A DNA stretch of 64,000 nucleotides from Tardiphaga robiniae (GTDB lineage: Bacteria; Pseudomonadota; Alphaproteobacteria; Rhizobiales; Xanthobacteraceae), in the NCBI RefSeq assembly GCF_013359755.1, contig NZ_JABMCJ010000069.1, positions 53,365 to 117,364 of the forward strand, in the 5' to 3' direction. Shown here piece by piece: positions 36,736-45,835 of this stretch. Position numbers and translations under genes: made by a program. The notes under the pieces are model-generated. The model had not been told where the DNA came from, did not search any database, and was given only the letters and a program-made list of their open reading frames with translations. Positions within the stretch are counted from its first letter, which is position 1; each line of letters opens with the position of its first letter.

Positions 36736-37134
36736 TTAACTCAACTTGCGAAGGCGACGACCTTCGAGCGCGACGATTGGCCGCCGCGCAGCGCTTTGTT
36801 CGATGGATTTGGGCCGTTTCGGCGGTTTCGGGAGCTTTTCGGCGATACCGAGCATGTCTTCACGCCGGCTCATCTCGGCCCAGACCTGCTCAGGACGCAC
36901 GCCCGCGGCCGCCCACAATACAGTCAAATTGTAGAGAAGATCGGCGCTTTCGCGGATCACGGCGTCCGGTTTGCGGTTGATCGCATCGATGACGACCTCG
37001 ATGGCTTCTTCGGCAAGCTTCTTCGCCATCTTTTCCGGCCCCTGCTGATAAAGCCGGGCCGTTCGCGAGACCGATGGATCGAGATCCTTGGCCGCGATCA
37101 CCGCCTGATAAAGCCGGTCGAGCGAATCACTCAT
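36736..37134 (-). CDS. hisE: Phosphoribosyl-ATP diphosphatase (HisE)-like protein
   Basis: A 132-residue all-helical NTP pyrophosphohydrolase. The HisE/MazG metal-binding signature is AKKLAEEAIEVVIDAI with ESADLLYNLTVLW further on. HisE hydrolyses PR-ATP to PR-AMP in histidine synthesis. Normal HisE is about 105-110 residues; this one has a basic C-terminal tail (ARRPIVALEGRRLRKLS). No other his gene is present, so a second copy elsewhere or another nucleotide substrate is possible. Confidence 0.82.
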   Translation of the reverse strand: MSDSLDRLYQAVIAAKDLDPSVSRTARLYQQGPEKMAKKLAEEAIEVVIDAINRKPDAVIRESADLLYNLTVLWAAAGVRPEQVWAEMSRREDMLGIAEKLPKPPKRPKSIEQSAARRPIVALEGRRLRKLS

Positions 37135-37284
37135 GCAACTACACTATCCCAAAGCCGTGGCCAGCGCGTTAACGCCTGGCATTCAAGTGTCTGCAACGAC
37201 GTCAAAACGCCGGCCGCAAGCGCGACCGGCGTTTGATAGTTAAGTGACAGTTGCATGACGGAATAAGTTGTGACCGATCGCGAA

Positions 37285-37716
37285 CTACCAGGTCATACGA
37301 CGCGAATTATCATAACCATGACCACCGCCGTAGCCGCGATACGGTACGCCACCGTAATAGGCAGGACCGCCATCATAATAGGCTGGGCCACCGCCGTAGT
37401 AGCCGTAGCCCGGGCCATTATCGTAGTAATAGTCACGACGGCTCTGCGTTGCAGCGATTGCGCCAATGGTACCGACGATGGCGCCAAAGGCCGCAAGGCC
37501 GGCAGCATTGCCGCCACCGCGATAATGACGACGGCGCGCGCTGCTGAAATCGGTCGCATCGCTGGTGCCGTGAGTTGCAACAGCCTGGCTCGTGCTCTTG
37601 GCGACAGGCGCCGCAAATGCTCCGGTCGGCGCAATTGCCGAGATCGTCATGGCCGCGACGGTCGCCACGATGGCGGCGCGGCCAGTCTTATTAAACAATC
37701 CATTTCGTACGAACAT
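37285..37716 (-). CDS. Secreted Gly/Tyr-rich hypothetical protein
   Basis: A 143-residue protein. The signal peptide (AAIVATVAAMTISAIAPTGAFA) is followed by a Ser/Thr segment, a short hydrophobic helix (AGLAAFGAIVGTIGAIAA) and a C-terminal run of Gly-Tyr motifs (GYGYYGGGPAYY, GGPAYYGGVPY). It resembles small surface or envelope proteins common in Bradyrhizobium. Function unknown. The gene is single. Confidence 0.65.
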   Translation of the reverse strand: MFVRNGLFNKTGRAAIVATVAAMTISAIAPTGAFAAPVAKSTSQAVATHGTSDATDFSSARRRHYRGGGNAAGLAAFGAIVGTIGAIAATQSRRDYYYDNGPGYGYYGGGPAYYDGGPAYYGGVPYRGYGGGHGYDNSRRMTW

Positions 37717-37951
37717 CTCAATGTCCTCCGTGGTCGTCTGGCCCTGTGGGCCTCTGTATAGCCAACCACTTCGGCCACTATGAGTTCCCCAACCCCAACG
37801 GCAGCTGAACGATCGGTGTCCAAATCGGGGCAGTCATCTCCCGTTCAGCCTTTTACGGTTAGAAACGACGCGCAAGATGTCGCACCATACCGCCATCAAT
37901 CAGACATGCCCGGCGGGGTAACTGCCGGTCCGTCAGTCGTTAAGTATCTTG

Positions 37952-39025
37952 ATGCCCAGAAACGCGACCAACATTTCCCGGCGGCATGTCCTCCTCTCGC
38001 TGAGTGCGCTGGGCTCCGTCGCTTTTTGCGCGTCATCGGGACAGGCCGCCGACGACAACAAGACAGCTGACGACAAAACACCAACCAATATCCAGTTTGC
38101 GCTCGATCGCGCAGTCGATGCGATTGCCGCACCTTTCGTGCTGGCCGATGCCCGCGGCCTGTACCGGGCCGAGAACTTGAATGTAACCACCACCGTCGCC
38201 GCAGGATCGAAGGAGGCCATCGCGCGGATCGCTTCCGGCGCCTGCGACATGGCGCTGGCCGATCTCAATGCGTTGATCCGCTATCGCGGCGATTCCGATG
38301 CCGCGACAGTGAAAGCCGTCTTCGTGCTGCTCAATGTAGCCCCCTATGCCATCGTCGCCCGCAAGAGCCGCGGCGTGATCTCGCTCGGCAGCCTTGAAGG
38401 AAAAGTGCTTGGGGTCGCTGATCGCGATCTCGCGATCCGGCTATGGCCGGCACTGGCCAAGCGCAACAACATCAAGCTTGCAGCCGTGAAGCTGGAGAGG
38501 ATCAGCGCCGCGGTGCGCGAACCGATGCTCTCGGCCGGTCAGGTCGATGCGGTCACCGGCTTCTCCTATCTCTCGGCGGTCAACCTGCGCGACCGCGGCG
38601 TCCCCGCCGATGACCTGGCGGTGTTTCGTTTCGCCGAGTTCGGCTCCGCCGCCTATGGCCTCGCGCTGATCGTCAATCCGAAATTCGCTGCCGCCAGACC
38701 TGAGGCCGTGAAAGCATTCATTCGTGCCGTCACCGCCGGGATGCAGTTGGCGATCCAGGACCCGGCCAAGGCGATCACCGACGTCATGACCCAGATGGAG
38801 AATGGTTCGCGCGAGCTCGAACTGACGCGGCTGCACGTTGCCATTACCGACAATATCCTGACCGACGACGTCCGCCGCGACGGGCTGGGTGGCATCGACG
38901 CCGCGCGCTTTGAGGCGTCGCTCAACGAGATCGCCGAAGATTTTACCTTCAAGAAGCGCCCCTCAGCCGCGGACATCTTCGATGACAGCTTCCTGCCGGG
39001 CTCGGTCGGCCGCAAGATGAACTGA
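37952..39025 (+). CDS. ABC transporter substrate-binding protein, NMT1/SsuA-type
   Basis: A 357-residue periplasmic binding protein of the NMT1/THI5-SsuA/TauA family. The N-terminus has a Tat-type motif (ISRRHVLLSLSALGS). The body has the fold's landmarks: IQFALDRAVDAIAAPFVLAD, VAAGSKEAIARIASGACDMAL, and the SLEGKVLGVADRDLAI domain crossing. Relatives bind nitrate, sulfonates, thiamine precursors or aromatics. No ABC permease or ATPase is next to it, so it is an orphan receptor here. ATG 37952 is chosen over the adjoining TTG. Confidence 0.88.
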   Translation: MPRNATNISRRHVLLSLSALGSVAFCASSGQAADDNKTADDKTPTNIQFALDRAVDAIAAPFVLADARGLYRAENLNVTTTVAAGSKEAIARIASGACDMALADLNALIRYRGDSDAATVKAVFVLLNVAPYAIVARKSRGVISLGSLEGKVLGVADRDLAIRLWPALAKRNNIKLAAVKLERISAAVREPMLSAGQVDAVTGFSYLSAVNLRDRGVPADDLAVFRFAEFGSAAYGLALIVNPKFAAARPEAVKAFIRAVTAGMQLAIQDPAKAITDVMTQMENGSRELELTRLHVAITDNILTDDVRRDGLGGIDAARFEASLNEIAEDFTFKKRPSAADIFDDSFLPGSVGRKMN

Positions 39026-39130
39026 AGAAGTTCAACTGAACAACTTTTCCCGAAGCTGTATTCGGCTGCCATCCCCGCCTAGACTATGCGCAATCGGTTA
39101 TCCCGTTCGCGCTGCGCTGAGTGACCTCCC

Positions 39131-40927
39131 ATGATCCGTCTTTACACCCGTGTGCTGGAGCTGCTCGGCAAGGAGAAGCGCCTCGGCTGGATCCTTGCGG
39201 GCGCCAACCTCCTGCTGGCCGGCGCGCAATTCGCCGAACCGGTGCTGTTCGGCCGGATCATCGACGTGCTCTCCGGCAATCTCTCGACGGCCGCAATGCA
39301 GACGGACAGCGCATCGCCCTGGCCGCTATTGGCGGCCTGGGTTGCGTTCGGCCTGTTCACCATCGTCTGCGGCGCGGTGGTGGCGCTTCATGCGGATCGC
39401 CTCGCGCATCGCCAGCGCCAGGCGGTGCTGACCGATTACTTCGAACACATCATGCAATTGCCGCTGACCTTCCACACCGGTACGCATTCAGGGCGCCTGA
39501 TGAAAGTGATGCTGGCCGGCACCGATGCCCTGTGGCGTGTCTGGCTCGGCTTCTTCCGCGAGCATTTCGCCTCCATCGTCTCGCTGTTCGTCCTGCTGCC
39601 GCTGTCGATCTATCTGAACTGGCGGCTGGCGATCCTGCTCGTGATCCTGTGCGTCGTGTTCACGGTGCTGACCACCATGGTCGTGCGCAAGACATCGGGC
39701 ATGCAGAGCGACGTCGAGGAGCATTACGGCGACCTTTCCGCGCGCGCCTCCGACGCGCTGGGCAATGTCGCGCTGGTGCAGAGCTTCACGCGCATCGATG
39801 CCGAAGTACAGGGCCTGCGCGGCGTCTCCAGCCAGTTGCTCGAAAAGCAGATGCCGGTGCTGTCATGGTGGGCCCTGGTCTCGGTGATGACCCGCGCCTC
39901 CACCACCATCACGGTGCTGGCGATCTTCACCGTCGGCATCGCGCTGCATCAGCAGGGTCTCACCACCGTCGGCGAGATCGTGATGTTCGTCAGTTTTGCG
40001 ACGATGCTGATCCAGAAGCTCGAACAGGTGGTCTCCTTCATCAACACCATCTTCATGGAAGCGCCGCGGCTGCGCGACTTCATGAACGTCCTCGATGCCG
40101 TGCCTGCCGTGCGCGACCGCATCGACGCCATGGATCCCGGCCGGCTGCAGGGCATGGTCGAATTCAACGACGTGTCGTTCTCCTATGACGGCAAGCGGCC
40201 GGCCATCGCGGATCTGTCCTTCACGGCGCTGCCCGGCGAGACCATCGCGCTCGTCGGCGCCACCGGCGCGGGCAAATCCACCGCTATCGCACTGCTGCAC
40301 CGGGCCTTCGACCCGCAATCCGGCATCATCTCGATCGACGGTATGGATGTCCGTGCACTCACCCTGTCGGGCCTGCGCCGAAACATTGGCGTCGTGTTCC
40401 AGGAGGCGCTGCTGTTCAATCGCTCCATCGCCGACAACCTGCGCGTCGGCAAGCCGGATGCGACGGACGAAGAGTTGCGCATTGCCGCTGCCCGCGCCCA
40501 GGCGCTCGATTTCATCGAACGCAGCGATAACGGTTTCAACACCAATGCCGGCGAACGTGGCCGCATGCTGTCCGGCGGCGAGCGGCAACGGCTGTCGATC
40601 GCCCGTGCACTGCTGAAGGATCCGCCGATCCTGATCCTCGACGAGGCCACCAGCGCGCTCGATGCCGTGACCGAGGCCAAGCTCAACGTCGCTCTCGATG
40701 AAGTGATGAAGGGCCGCACCACCTTCGTGATCGCGCACAGGCTGTCCACCATCCGCAACGCCACGCGCATCCTCGTATTTGAGAACGGCCGCGTGATCGA
40801 AGCGGGAACTTTCGATGAACTCGTGATGCAGGGCGGCTATTTCGCCAGTCTGGCCGCCGCCCAATTCATGGTTCAGGAGGACGCACGCGCCAGCATGGCC
40901 CTGCCCGATGTCGCCGAACCCCTTTGA
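39131..40927 (+). CDS. ndvA: Cyclic glucan exporter, ABC transporter with fused permease and ATPase
   Basis: A 598-residue half-transporter. The N-terminal membrane domain has six helices (residues 20-310). The ATPase domain follows with Walker [10 protein letters not shown] (376-384), Q-loop at VVFQEALLF, signature LSGGERQRL (480-488), Walker [12 protein letters not shown] and the H-loop in IAHRLST. Sequence length, gene start ([15 protein letters not shown]) and the membrane domain match NdvA/ChvA, which exports cyclic beta-glucan to the periplasm for osmotic adaptation and plant interaction in rhizobia. The matching glucan synthase (ndvB) is not in the window. Confidence 0.88.
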   Translation: MIRLYTRVLELLGKEKRLGWILAGANLLLAGAQFAEPVLFGRIIDVLSGNLSTAAMQTDSASPWPLLAAWVAFGLFTIVCGAVVALHADRLAHRQRQAVLTDYFEHIMQLPLTFHTGTHSGRLMKVMLAGTDALWRVWLGFFREHFASIVSLFVLLPLSIYLNWRLAILLVILCVVFTVLTTMVVRKTSGMQSDVEEHYGDLSARASDALGNVALVQSFTRIDAEVQGLRGVSSQLLEKQMPVLSWWALVSVMTRASTTITVLAIFTVGIALHQQGLTTVGEIVMFVSFATMLIQKLEQVVSFINTIFMEAPRLRDFMNVLDAVPAVRDRIDAMDPGRLQGMVEFNDVSFSYDGKRPAIADLSFTALPGETIALVGATGAGKSTAIALLHRAFDPQSGIISIDGMDVRALTLSGLRRNIGVVFQEALLFNRSIADNLRVGKPDATDEELRIAAARAQALDFIERSDNGFNTNAGERGRMLSGGERQRLSIARALLKDPPILILDEATSALDAVTEAKLNVALDEVMKGRTTFVIAHRLSTIRNATRILVFENGRVIEAGTFDELVMQGGYFASLAAAQFMVQEDARASMALPDVAEPL

Positions 40928-41134
40928 TGTCTTTGGAGAACCGGTCGAAATTTGGCCCCTTTCATCACCGATTTAACCGGCTCGCCACTGTTCTGATGCT
41001 CTCGGCCGGTATAGGTTTGCAGCCGTCACCGCGTGACGGCAGACCGACATGAGAGCCCCGAACCTCAAATCCAAGAATTGCTGCGCGCGGTGCTGGAGCA
41101 CTGCAGGCGGGCCGCAAAGGACCGGAATCGGATA

Positions 41135-42631
41135 GTGCAGTTTCACTTCGCATCGCGCCGCCTGCTATCACTCAACTGGTTCATTCTCGCCGCGGCACTT
41201 GCGCTCGGCGTGACTGCGCCGCGCACGGCCAGTGCTGAAGCGCTTCTGCTCGTCGAAGCCGATACCGGCAAGGTCCTGCAGGCCGAGAACGCGACCTATC
41301 CGTGGCACCCCGCCTCCGTCACCAAGCTGATGACGACCTATGTCACGCTGCAGGCGGTGAAGCAGGGACGCATCAACCTCGACACGGTGGTGACCGTGTC
41401 GCCGATCGCCTCCGCACAGTCGCCATCGAAGATGGGCTTCAAGGCCGGCACGCAGGTCACCATCGATAACGCGTTGAAGATGATGATGGTGAAGTCGGCC
41501 AACGACATGGCCGTCGTGCTCGCCGAAGGCGTCGGCGGCTCCGTCGACGGATTTTCCGCGATGATGAATGCCACGGCGCAGAAGCTCGGCATGACGCAAA
41601 CCCACTATGTCAATCCGAACGGCCTGCCCGCGGACGAACAGGTGACCTCGGCGCGCGACCTCGCGATCCTTGCGCGTGCGATCATTCGCGACCTGCCGGA
41701 ATACGAATATTTCGTCCATATTCCTGCGATCAAATTCGGCCGCCGCATCACGCCGAACTTCAACAAGCTGATCGGCCGCTATCCCGGCGCCGACGGCATG
41801 AAGACCGGTTTCATCTGCGCCTCCGGCTACAATCTTGTCGCCACCGCCACCCGCGGCAACAAGCGGCTGATCGCGGTGGTGCTCGGCGCCTCGTCCGGCC
41901 AGGCGCGCGCCGTCAAGGCCGCGCAGCTGCTGGAACGCGGCTTCAACACCGGCACAGGCGGCCTGACCTGGCTGCAGCCGGCGCTCGGCACCGTGGATGC
42001 CCTCGCACCGATCGACGCCGCACCGCCCAACCTGCGCGACGAGATGTGCGGACCGAAACGTAAGCGCCCGGCCAGCGACGCCGATGATGAAGTCGTCGCC
42101 AGCAACGAAGCCAGCAGCCAGGCCATGTCGTTCTTCACCGCCGGTCTGCAGCCGCCAACGCTGCGCCCGGTCGACATGATCGCCGCAGCCGCCGCACCGG
42201 TCGAGCCGGTGATCGTTTATATTGGGCCGAAGAAGACCGGTGCCGACCTGATCGCCGCCAATGCGGTGGAAGAAGCCCGGCAGACGCCAAAGCCCAAGGG
42301 CAAGAAGGGCACCAAGACCGCCGCCAAGAAGCCTGATGCGGCAGCCGACACCAAGGACGCTAAACCCGCAGCATCGGCCGAGGCAAAAACGGCCGCGAAA
42401 CCTGCGGCCAAACCGGCTGCAAAACAGGCAGCGGTGAAACCGGATGCAGCCGCGCCGAAACCGGCCGCTGCAGCTAAGCCAGCCGCCGCCAAGCCCGCGG
42501 CTGCCAAGCCTGCCACGGCGGCCACCGGCGCTCCGGCCACAACGCCGGCCAAGCCGAAGGCAGCGGCCAAACCCGCACCGAAAGCTACCACCGGCGAAGC
42601 CAAGCCGGCTGCGGCAGCTCCGCGCACTTAG
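41135..42631 (+). CDS. D-alanyl-D-alanine carboxypeptidase with long Lys/Ala/Pro tail
   Basis: A 498-residue penicillin-binding protein of the S11 family. After a signal segment (LNWFILAAALALGVTAPRTASA) the catalytic motifs are SxxK as Ser61-Val-Thr-Lys64, SxN as Ser121-Ala-Asn123 and KTG at 223-225. It would trim the terminal D-Ala of peptidoglycan stem peptides in the periplasm. Residues 385-498 are a tail of repeated AKPAA-type units, H1-histone-like, unusual for a periplasmic enzyme. I chose GTG 41135 because it places the signal peptide close to the N-terminus; GTG 41033 is an alternative, and no convincing ATG exists. Confidence 0.88.
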   Translation: MQFHFASRRLLSLNWFILAAALALGVTAPRTASAEALLLVEADTGKVLQAENATYPWHPASVTKLMTTYVTLQAVKQGRINLDTVVTVSPIASAQSPSKMGFKAGTQVTIDNALKMMMVKSANDMAVVLAEGVGGSVDGFSAMMNATAQKLGMTQTHYVNPNGLPADEQVTSARDLAILARAIIRDLPEYEYFVHIPAIKFGRRITPNFNKLIGRYPGADGMKTGFICASGYNLVATATRGNKRLIAVVLGASSGQARAVKAAQLLERGFNTGTGGLTWLQPALGTVDALAPIDAAPPNLRDEMCGPKRKRPASDADDEVVASNEASSQAMSFFTAGLQPPTLRPVDMIAAAAAPVEPVIVYIGPKKTGADLIAANAVEEARQTPKPKGKKGTKTAAKKPDAAADTKDAKPAASAEAKTAAKPAAKPAAKQAAVKPDAAAPKPAAAAKPAAAKPAAAKPATAATGAPATTPAKPKAAAKPAPKATTGEAKPAAAAPRT

Positions 42632-42766
42632 ACCTTCGTCGACAAGGCTCAACTATCATCGTTAACGCGGCCGGTTTCCGGCTGCGTCATGTTGCGCCGC
42701 GCCTTGCTATCAAGGGCAGCTTTGCTCAATACTTCGACGAAATAATCAAATCGAGGGGGAAGTGTC

Positions 42767-44455
42767 ATGGAGCGCATCTGGCTCAAACAGTATCCGGCAG
42801 GCGTGCCAGCCGACATCGACGTCAGCCTGTATCCGTCGCTGGTCGATCTGCTCGAAGAGAGCTTTGCCAAATTCCGCGATCGCAAAGCCTTCATCTGCAT
42901 GGATAAGTCGATCACCTATCGTGAGCTCAACGAAATGTCCCTGGCGCTCGGCGCCTATCTGCAGAGCAAGGGCCTCGCCAAGGGCGCCCGTGTCGCGCTG
43001 ATGATGCCGAACGTGCTGCAATATCCGATCGCCACCTCCGCGGTGCTGCGCGCCGGCTATGCCGTAGTCAACGTCAACCCGCTCTACACGCCGCGCGAGC
43101 TCGAGCATCAGCTCAAGGATTCCGGTGCCGAAGCCATCATCGTGCTGGAGAACTTCGCCTCCACGGTGCAGCAGGTGATTGCCAAAACCAATGTGAAACA
43201 CGTCATCCTTGGCAGTATGGGCGACATGCTCGGCTTCAAGGGCGTGATCGTCAATCTCGTGGTCCGCCGCGTGAAGAAGATGGTGCCGGCCTACGAATTG
43301 CCGGGCGCTGTCTGGTTCAACGATGCGGTCTCTGCCGGGCGCAGCATGAAGATGAAGAAGCCGGTGCTCGGGCCCGACGACGTCGCCTTCCTGCAATATA
43401 CCGGCGGCACCACCGGTGTTTCCAAGGGCGCGACGCTGCGCCATCGCAACATCCTGGCCAATGTGCTGCAGAACGATGCCTGGCTGCAGCCGGCGCTGCG
43501 CAAGCCGCCGCATGTGGACCAGCTTTTCATCGTCTGTGCGCTGCCGCTCTATCATATCTTCGCACTGACGGCCTGCTTCCTGCTGGCCGTGCGCGCCGGC
43601 GGCGTCAACCTCCTGATCCCGAACCCGCGCGACATGCCGGGCTTCGTGAAGGAGCTGATGAAGTATCAGGTCAACAGCTTCCCGGCCGTCAACACGCTCT
43701 ATAACGGCCTGCTGAATACGCCGGGCTTCGACCAGGTCGATTTCTCCAAGCTGAAGATTTCCAACGGCGGCGGCATGGCGGTGCAGAAGGCGGTGGCCGA
43801 GCGCTGGCTGAAGACGACCGGCTGCTTCGTCGCCGAAGGCTACGGACTGTCGGAAACCTCGCCGACGCTGACCTGCAACCCGGCCGATGTCGATCAGTTC
43901 AACGGCTCGATCGGCGTGCCGGTGCCATCGACCTGGATCTCGATCCGCGACGACGACGGCAACGAAGTCCCGCTCGGCGAGCCCGGCGAGATTTGCGCCA
44001 AGGGCCCGCAGATCATGTCGGGCTACTGGAACCGGCCGGACGAGACCGCCAAGGTGATGACCGCGGACGGCTTCTTCCGCACCGGCGACATCGGCATCAT
44101 GAGCCCCGACGGTTTCACCAAGATCGTGGATCGCAAGAAGGACATGGTGCTGGTCTCGGGCTTCAACGTCTATCCGAACGAGGTCGAGGACGTCATCGCC
44201 AGCCATCCCGGCGTGCTGGAATGCGCCGTGATCGGCGTGCCAGATCCGAAGACCACCGAGGCGGTGAAGGCCTTCGTCGTCAAGAAAGACCCGAACGTCA
44301 CCGCCGAGGACATCATCAAGTTCTGCGGCACCCAGCTCACCAACTACAAGGTGCCGAAACAGATCGAATTCCGCACCGCCCTGCCGAAGACTAATGTCGG
44401 CAAGATCCTGCGCCGCGAACTCCGCGACGAGAAGAAGCAGGCCTCAGCGGCCTGA
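42767..44455 (+). CDS. fadD: Long-chain fatty acid-CoA ligase
   Basis: A 562-residue AMP-forming acyl-CoA synthetase. The P-loop-like AMP motif is YTGGTTGVSKGA (211-222), the GYGLSETSP region marks A5, and the fatty acyl signature is DRKKDMVLVSGFNVYPNEVE. The C-terminal catalytic lysine is in TNVGKILRR. Substrate is likely medium to long-chain fatty acid, activated for beta-oxidation or phospholipid synthesis. A GAGGGGGAAG site precedes the ATG. A 12-bp perfect hairpin 10 bases after the stop lies across the start region of the next gene. Confidence 0.93.
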   Translation: MERIWLKQYPAGVPADIDVSLYPSLVDLLEESFAKFRDRKAFICMDKSITYRELNEMSLALGAYLQSKGLAKGARVALMMPNVLQYPIATSAVLRAGYAVVNVNPLYTPRELEHQLKDSGAEAIIVLENFASTVQQVIAKTNVKHVILGSMGDMLGFKGVIVNLVVRRVKKMVPAYELPGAVWFNDAVSAGRSMKMKKPVLGPDDVAFLQYTGGTTGVSKGATLRHRNILANVLQNDAWLQPALRKPPHVDQLFIVCALPLYHIFALTACFLLAVRAGGVNLLIPNPRDMPGFVKELMKYQVNSFPAVNTLYNGLLNTPGFDQVDFSKLKISNGGGMAVQKAVAERWLKTTGCFVAEGYGLSETSPTLTCNPADVDQFNGSIGVPVPSTWISIRDDDGNEVPLGEPGEICAKGPQIMSGYWNRPDETAKVMTADGFFRTGDIGIMSPDGFTKIVDRKKDMVLVSGFNVYPNEVEDVIASHPGVLECAVIGVPDPKTTEAVKAFVVKKDPNVTAEDIIKFCGTQLTNYKVPKQIEFRTALPKTNVGKILRRELRDEKKQASAA

Positions 44456-44464
44456 CACACTGCT

Positions 44465-44499
44465 ATAGGGTGGGCCCGCTTTCGCATGGCCCACCCTAT
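44465..44499 (+). terminator. 12-bp perfect hairpin between fadD and the DUF924 gene
   Basis: ATAGGGTGGGCC (44465-44476) pairs perfectly with GGCCCACCCTAT (44488-44499) around an 11-base loop. No T tract follows. The in-frame ATG at 44486 lies within the loop and right arm, so this hairpin may terminate fadD mRNA or limit translation of the next gene. Confidence 0.55.
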
Positions 44500-44509
44500 G
44501 GATTTCAGC

Positions 44510-45055
44510 ATGACTGCAACGACTCCCGCCGACATCATCGCCTTCTGGACAGACGCCGGCTGGGACCGCTGGTACGCCAAGAACGACGATTTCGATGCCG
44601 AGATCACCCGCCGCTTTCGCGCGCTGTGGGATGAGGCCGTCGCAGGCAACCTTGCGTCATGGGAGGCCAGTGACGAGGGCACGCTCGCTTTGATCCTCGT
44701 GCTCGACCAGTTTCCCCGCAACATGTTCCGCAACGACCCGCGCGCTTTTTCCAGCGATCGCCTCGCTTGCGACCTCACGATCAGGGCCGTCGCGCGCGGC
44801 GTCGATCAACGCGTCGACCAGCAGATGCAGCAGTTCGTCTATATGCCGCTGATGCATTCGGAAGACCTCGCCGATCAGGAGCGCTGCTGCGCACTGTTTC
44901 GCGCCACCGGCGAGACCGACAACCTGAAATTCGCCGACGAGCACGCCGACATCATCCGGCGCTTCGGCCGTTTCCCCCACCGTAACCGGGTGCTGGGGCG
45001 CAGCACCACGGCGGAGGAACAGGCGTTTCTGGATGCCGGCGGCTTCGGCGGCTGA
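44510..45055 (+). CDS. DUF924 family protein
   Basis: A 181-residue soluble helical protein recognised as DUF924, with the family motif LALILVLDQFPRNMFR and the later QQFVYMPLMHSEDLADQERC. The fold resembles TPR-like helical repeats and the function is unknown. Three in-frame ATGs are possible (44486, 44498, 44510). The first sits in a strong hairpin, and the third starts at MTATTPADIIAFW, where family similarity begins, so I chose it. Confidence 0.87.
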   Translation: MTATTPADIIAFWTDAGWDRWYAKNDDFDAEITRRFRALWDEAVAGNLASWEASDEGTLALILVLDQFPRNMFRNDPRAFSSDRLACDLTIRAVARGVDQRVDQQMQQFVYMPLMHSEDLADQERCCALFRATGETDNLKFADEHADIIRRFGRFPHRNRVLGRSTTAEEQAFLDAGGFGG

Positions 45056-45162
45056 CGTCATCATGATGCGCGCAGCAGGCCAAGTTTTGCGCAGCGCCCA
45101 ATATTGCCCGCGTCATGCAGCCGGTCTAAACACACTCACCCGCATTTCAGGAGAGATCGACG

Positions 45163-45648
45163 ATGACCATTCAAGTTGGCGACAAGCTGCCCGAGTCCAA
45201 GCTCCGTGTCATGACCTCCGAAGGTCCGGCCGTGAAGACCACCGACGACATCTTCAAGGGCAAGAAAGTGGCGCTGTTCGCGGTGCCCGGCGCCTATACC
45301 GGCACCTGCCACAAGATGCATCTGCCGAGCATCTTCCTCAACGCCTATGCCATCAAGGACAAGGGCGTCGACACCATTGCGATCATCTCCGTCAACGATG
45401 TGTTCGTGATGAACGCCTGGAAGAAAGACACCGATCTGCGCGACGAAGCTGTGTTCCTCGCCGACGGCAATGCCGACTTCACCAAGGCGATCGGTATGGA
45501 GCTCGACGCATCGGGCAACGGCCTCGGCATCCGCTCGCATCGCTATTCGATGCTGGTGGAAGACGGCAAGGTGACCAAGCTCAACCTTGAGCCGGCACCG
45601 GGCAAGGTCGAAGTCTCCGGCGGCGACACCCTGCTCGGCCAGCTGTGA
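45163..45648 (+). CDS. Peroxiredoxin, Prx5/AhpE-type, 1-Cys
   Basis: A 161-residue thiol peroxidase. The active-site loop is PGAYTGTCHKMHLP with the peroxidatic Cys49; the common family sequence is PGAFTPTCS, so here the conserved Thr-Pro before Thr-Cys is replaced by Thr-Gly. No other cysteine exists, so the enzyme must be recycled by an external thiol (glutathione or glutaredoxin). It reduces hydrogen peroxide and alkyl peroxides in the cytosol. A Shine-Dalgarno sequence (AGGAGAGATCG) precedes the ATG. Confidence 0.93.
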   Translation: MTIQVGDKLPESKLRVMTSEGPAVKTTDDIFKGKKVALFAVPGAYTGTCHKMHLPSIFLNAYAIKDKGVDTIAIISVNDVFVMNAWKKDTDLRDEAVFLADGNADFTKAIGMELDASGNGLGIRSHRYSMLVEDGKVTKLNLEPAPGKVEVSGGDTLLGQL

Positions 45649-45660
45649 GCTAAAGCCCTC

Positions 45661-45835
45661 TTACTTCCCCTCTCCCCCAGCGCAGCGAAGCTGCGCGCCG
45701 CGGGAGAGGGTGGATCGAACACGCGAAGCGGGTTCGAGACGGGAGAGGGTTTGAGCGCGGGGATGCAGCCCCCTCTCCCGCCTTCGCTTCGCGAAGGCAC
45801 CCTCCCCCACGAGGGGGGAGGGGAAAGAGAGCCCG
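45661..45835. repeat. GGGAGAGGG-type intergenic repeat block
   Basis: A run of short inverted and direct units built on CCCTCTCCC/GGGAGAGGG and CTTCGC/GCGAAG lies between the convergent peroxiredoxin and rnhA genes. Several arms pair with each other, for example CGCCTTCGCTTCGCGAAGGC. Such blocks are common between genes in Bradyrhizobium. It carries no open frame of its own. Confidence 0.7.

Noticed and set aside
39026..39070. AAGTT...AACTTTT as a terminator after the NMT1-type gene
   Set aside because: The stem is only five A/T-rich pairs and would not be stable.
41168..42652. Minus-strand open frame of 494 codons opposite the carboxypeptidase gene
   Set aside because: Low-complexity Arg/Gly/Cys-rich translation mirroring the Lys/Ala/Pro tail; no family features and no ribosome site.
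42746..44206. Minus-strand open frame of 486 codons opposite fadD
   Set aside because: Antisense shadow: His/Arg/Asp-rich with no recognisable domain, while fadD has every motif on the other strand.
45661..45835. CRISPR array
   Set aside because: The repeated GGGAGAGGG and CTTCGC units are irregularly spaced, of varying length and in both orientations, with no spacers and no cas genes.
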